From: an uncultured Bacteroidales bacterium
GTDB taxonomy: Bacteria; Bacteroidota; Bacteroidia; Bacteroidales; P3
NCBI GenBank assembly: GCA_947176875.1
Contig: CAMWSI010000044.1
Location: forward strand, 1-6,744
DNA length: 6,744 bases
Direction: 5' to 3'
Shown here: positions 6,061 to 6,744 of the stretch, piece by piece
Numbering within the stretch: the stretch's first letter is position 1
How the letters are laid out: each line of letters starts with the position of its first letter
Translations under genes and position numbers: made by a program
The notes under the pieces: model-generated
Told to the model about the DNA's origin: nothing
Database searches by the model: none
What the model saw: the letters and a program-made list of their open reading frames with translations, nothing else

Positions 6061-6098
6061 TATAAAAATAGGGCCGCTCCGTAATGGAACAGCCCTAT
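6061..6098 (-). terminator. Intrinsic terminator of the serA-type gene
   Basis: Read on the minus strand, 6098-6086 pairs with 6080-6068 in a 13-bp stem around the loop ATTAC, followed by TTTTATA. Two pairs are G-U only in minus-strand RNA and would be A-C mismatches in plus-strand RNA, so the hairpin is oriented to stop minus-strand transcription. It lies 38 bp after the stop of the dehydrogenase gene and isolates it from the barrel-protein gene. Confidence 0.85.
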
Positions 6099-6135
6099 CG
6101 GTTTGTGGCGCAAGGCCGCAGGAAGTTTTCCGTTT

Positions 6136-6744
6136 TTATTTGTTCACTTGGAATGTACGGTCCCCTTCCTTGAGGAATTTGACGATTTGCGTCGCGGAGG
6201 CCAAGCCGGCGTTGATGTTGGCTTCAGCCGTTTCGGCACCCTGTTTCTTGGGGGTGGCGAAATAGCGTTTGCCGAACTTCTCGCTCAATTCGGCGTGGTT
6301 GGCCGGCATGATGTCGGAGGCATACATGAAGTCTTCGCGTTCGGCGAACATCTTGGCCAAACCGGCTTCGTCAATCACTTCCTTGCGGGCCGTGTTGATG
6401 ACCATACCGTTCTTGGGCATACGGTTCAAGAGTTCGAAGTTGATCGAAGCGGCCGTGTCTTTGTTGGCCGGCAGGTGCAACGAAACGATGTCGCAGGTGC
6501 TGTACAGTTCTTCGGCGGAAGCCAGAGCCTTGATACCGTCTTTTTCAATCGTTTCCTTGTGGCGGCAGTAGCCGTAGATTTCCATACCCATGCCTTTGGC
6601 GATGCGGGCTACGTGGCGGCCTACGTTGCCGTAAGCGTGAACGCCCAATTTCTTGCCCATCAATTCGTGACCCGTACCCGGCGTGAATTGGTTGCGGTAC
6701 ATGTAAATCGCCATGCCGATGGCCAGTTCGGCCACGGCGTTGGA
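6136..6744 (-). CDS. serA: D-3-phosphoglycerate dehydrogenase, partial (N-terminus beyond the right edge)
   Basis: The visible part is the C-terminal 202 residues of a D-isomer-specific 2-hydroxyacid dehydrogenase, most likely the enzyme that oxidises 3-phosphoglycerate with NAD in the first step of serine synthesis. The frame continues past the right edge without a start; complete relatives are about 300 residues. It begins SNAVAELAIG, the helix before the NAD fold. The dinucleotide motif is GVHAYGNVG (34-42), in which Ala replaces the first Gly of GxGxxG. The substrate-binding Arg is in INTAR (116-120). Near the C-terminus, TPKKQGAET (164-172) has lysine where most family members carry the catalytic histidine, and the chain ends about 30 residues later without an ACT domain. 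This pattern resembles the lysine-bearing (type IIIK) phosphoglycerate dehydrogenases of Bacteroidota and Entamoeba. The substrate is inferred; another 2-hydroxyacid is possible. Confidence 0.87.
   Translation of the reverse strand, partial: SNAVAELAIGMAIYMYRNQFTPGTGHELMGKKLGVHAYGNVGRHVARIAKGMGMEIYGYCRHKETIEKDGIKALASAEELYSTCDIVSLHLPANKDTAASINFELLNRMPKNGMVINTARKEVIDEAGLAKMFAEREDFMYASDIMPANHAELSEKFGKRYFATPKKQGAETAEANINAGLASATQIVKFLKEGDRTFQVNK

Overview
The window looks like chromosomal DNA of a member of the Bacteroidota, most likely the order Bacteroidales. Several things point there: the rpmG – DUF4295 – ftsY – rimO gene order; TAnnTTTG-type -7 promoter elements with little use of Shine-Dalgarno sites; a lipoprotein of the DUF2807 (head GIN) family; and a serA product of the lysine-containing type common in this phylum. 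The fairly GC-rich codon use would suit an Alistipes/Rikenellaceae-like genome, but that is only a guess.

Layout. Positions 1-1472 hold a minus-strand pair, tsaB (tRNA t6A synthesis) followed by anmK (recycling of cell-wall anhydro-MurNAc, cut off by the window edge). Their stop and start codons overlap as ATGA. A 193-bp divergent spacer (1473-1665) carries one promoter-like element for each direction. From 1666 the plus strand encodes a DUF2807 lipoprotein with a very regular 20-residue repeat. Next comes a strong promoter match leading into rpmG (bL33) and a 51-residue DUF4295 protein, followed by an intrinsic terminator. Then ftsY and rimO lie 5 bp apart. rimO converges on a minus-strand gene for an exported, probably eight-stranded beta-barrel protein, and the two stop codons share the palindrome TTAA. 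The right edge holds the C-terminal two thirds of a minus-strand D-3-phosphoglycerate dehydrogenase gene with its own terminator.

Functional picture. The centre is a translation and protein-targeting block: a ribosomal protein, a probable Bacteroidota-specific ribosomal protein, the SRP receptor and a ribosomal-protein methylthiotransferase; tsaB adds tRNA modification. The flanks concern the cell envelope (peptidoglycan recycling, a surface lipoprotein, an outer-membrane barrel) and serine synthesis.

I see no mobile element, CRISPR array, tRNA or rRNA, and no gene-free stretch over 300 bp. I did not find a convincing undescribed system. The least explained items are the two envelope proteins, the inverted repeat bracketing the rpmG promoter, and the unusual active-site residues in AnmK and SerA.
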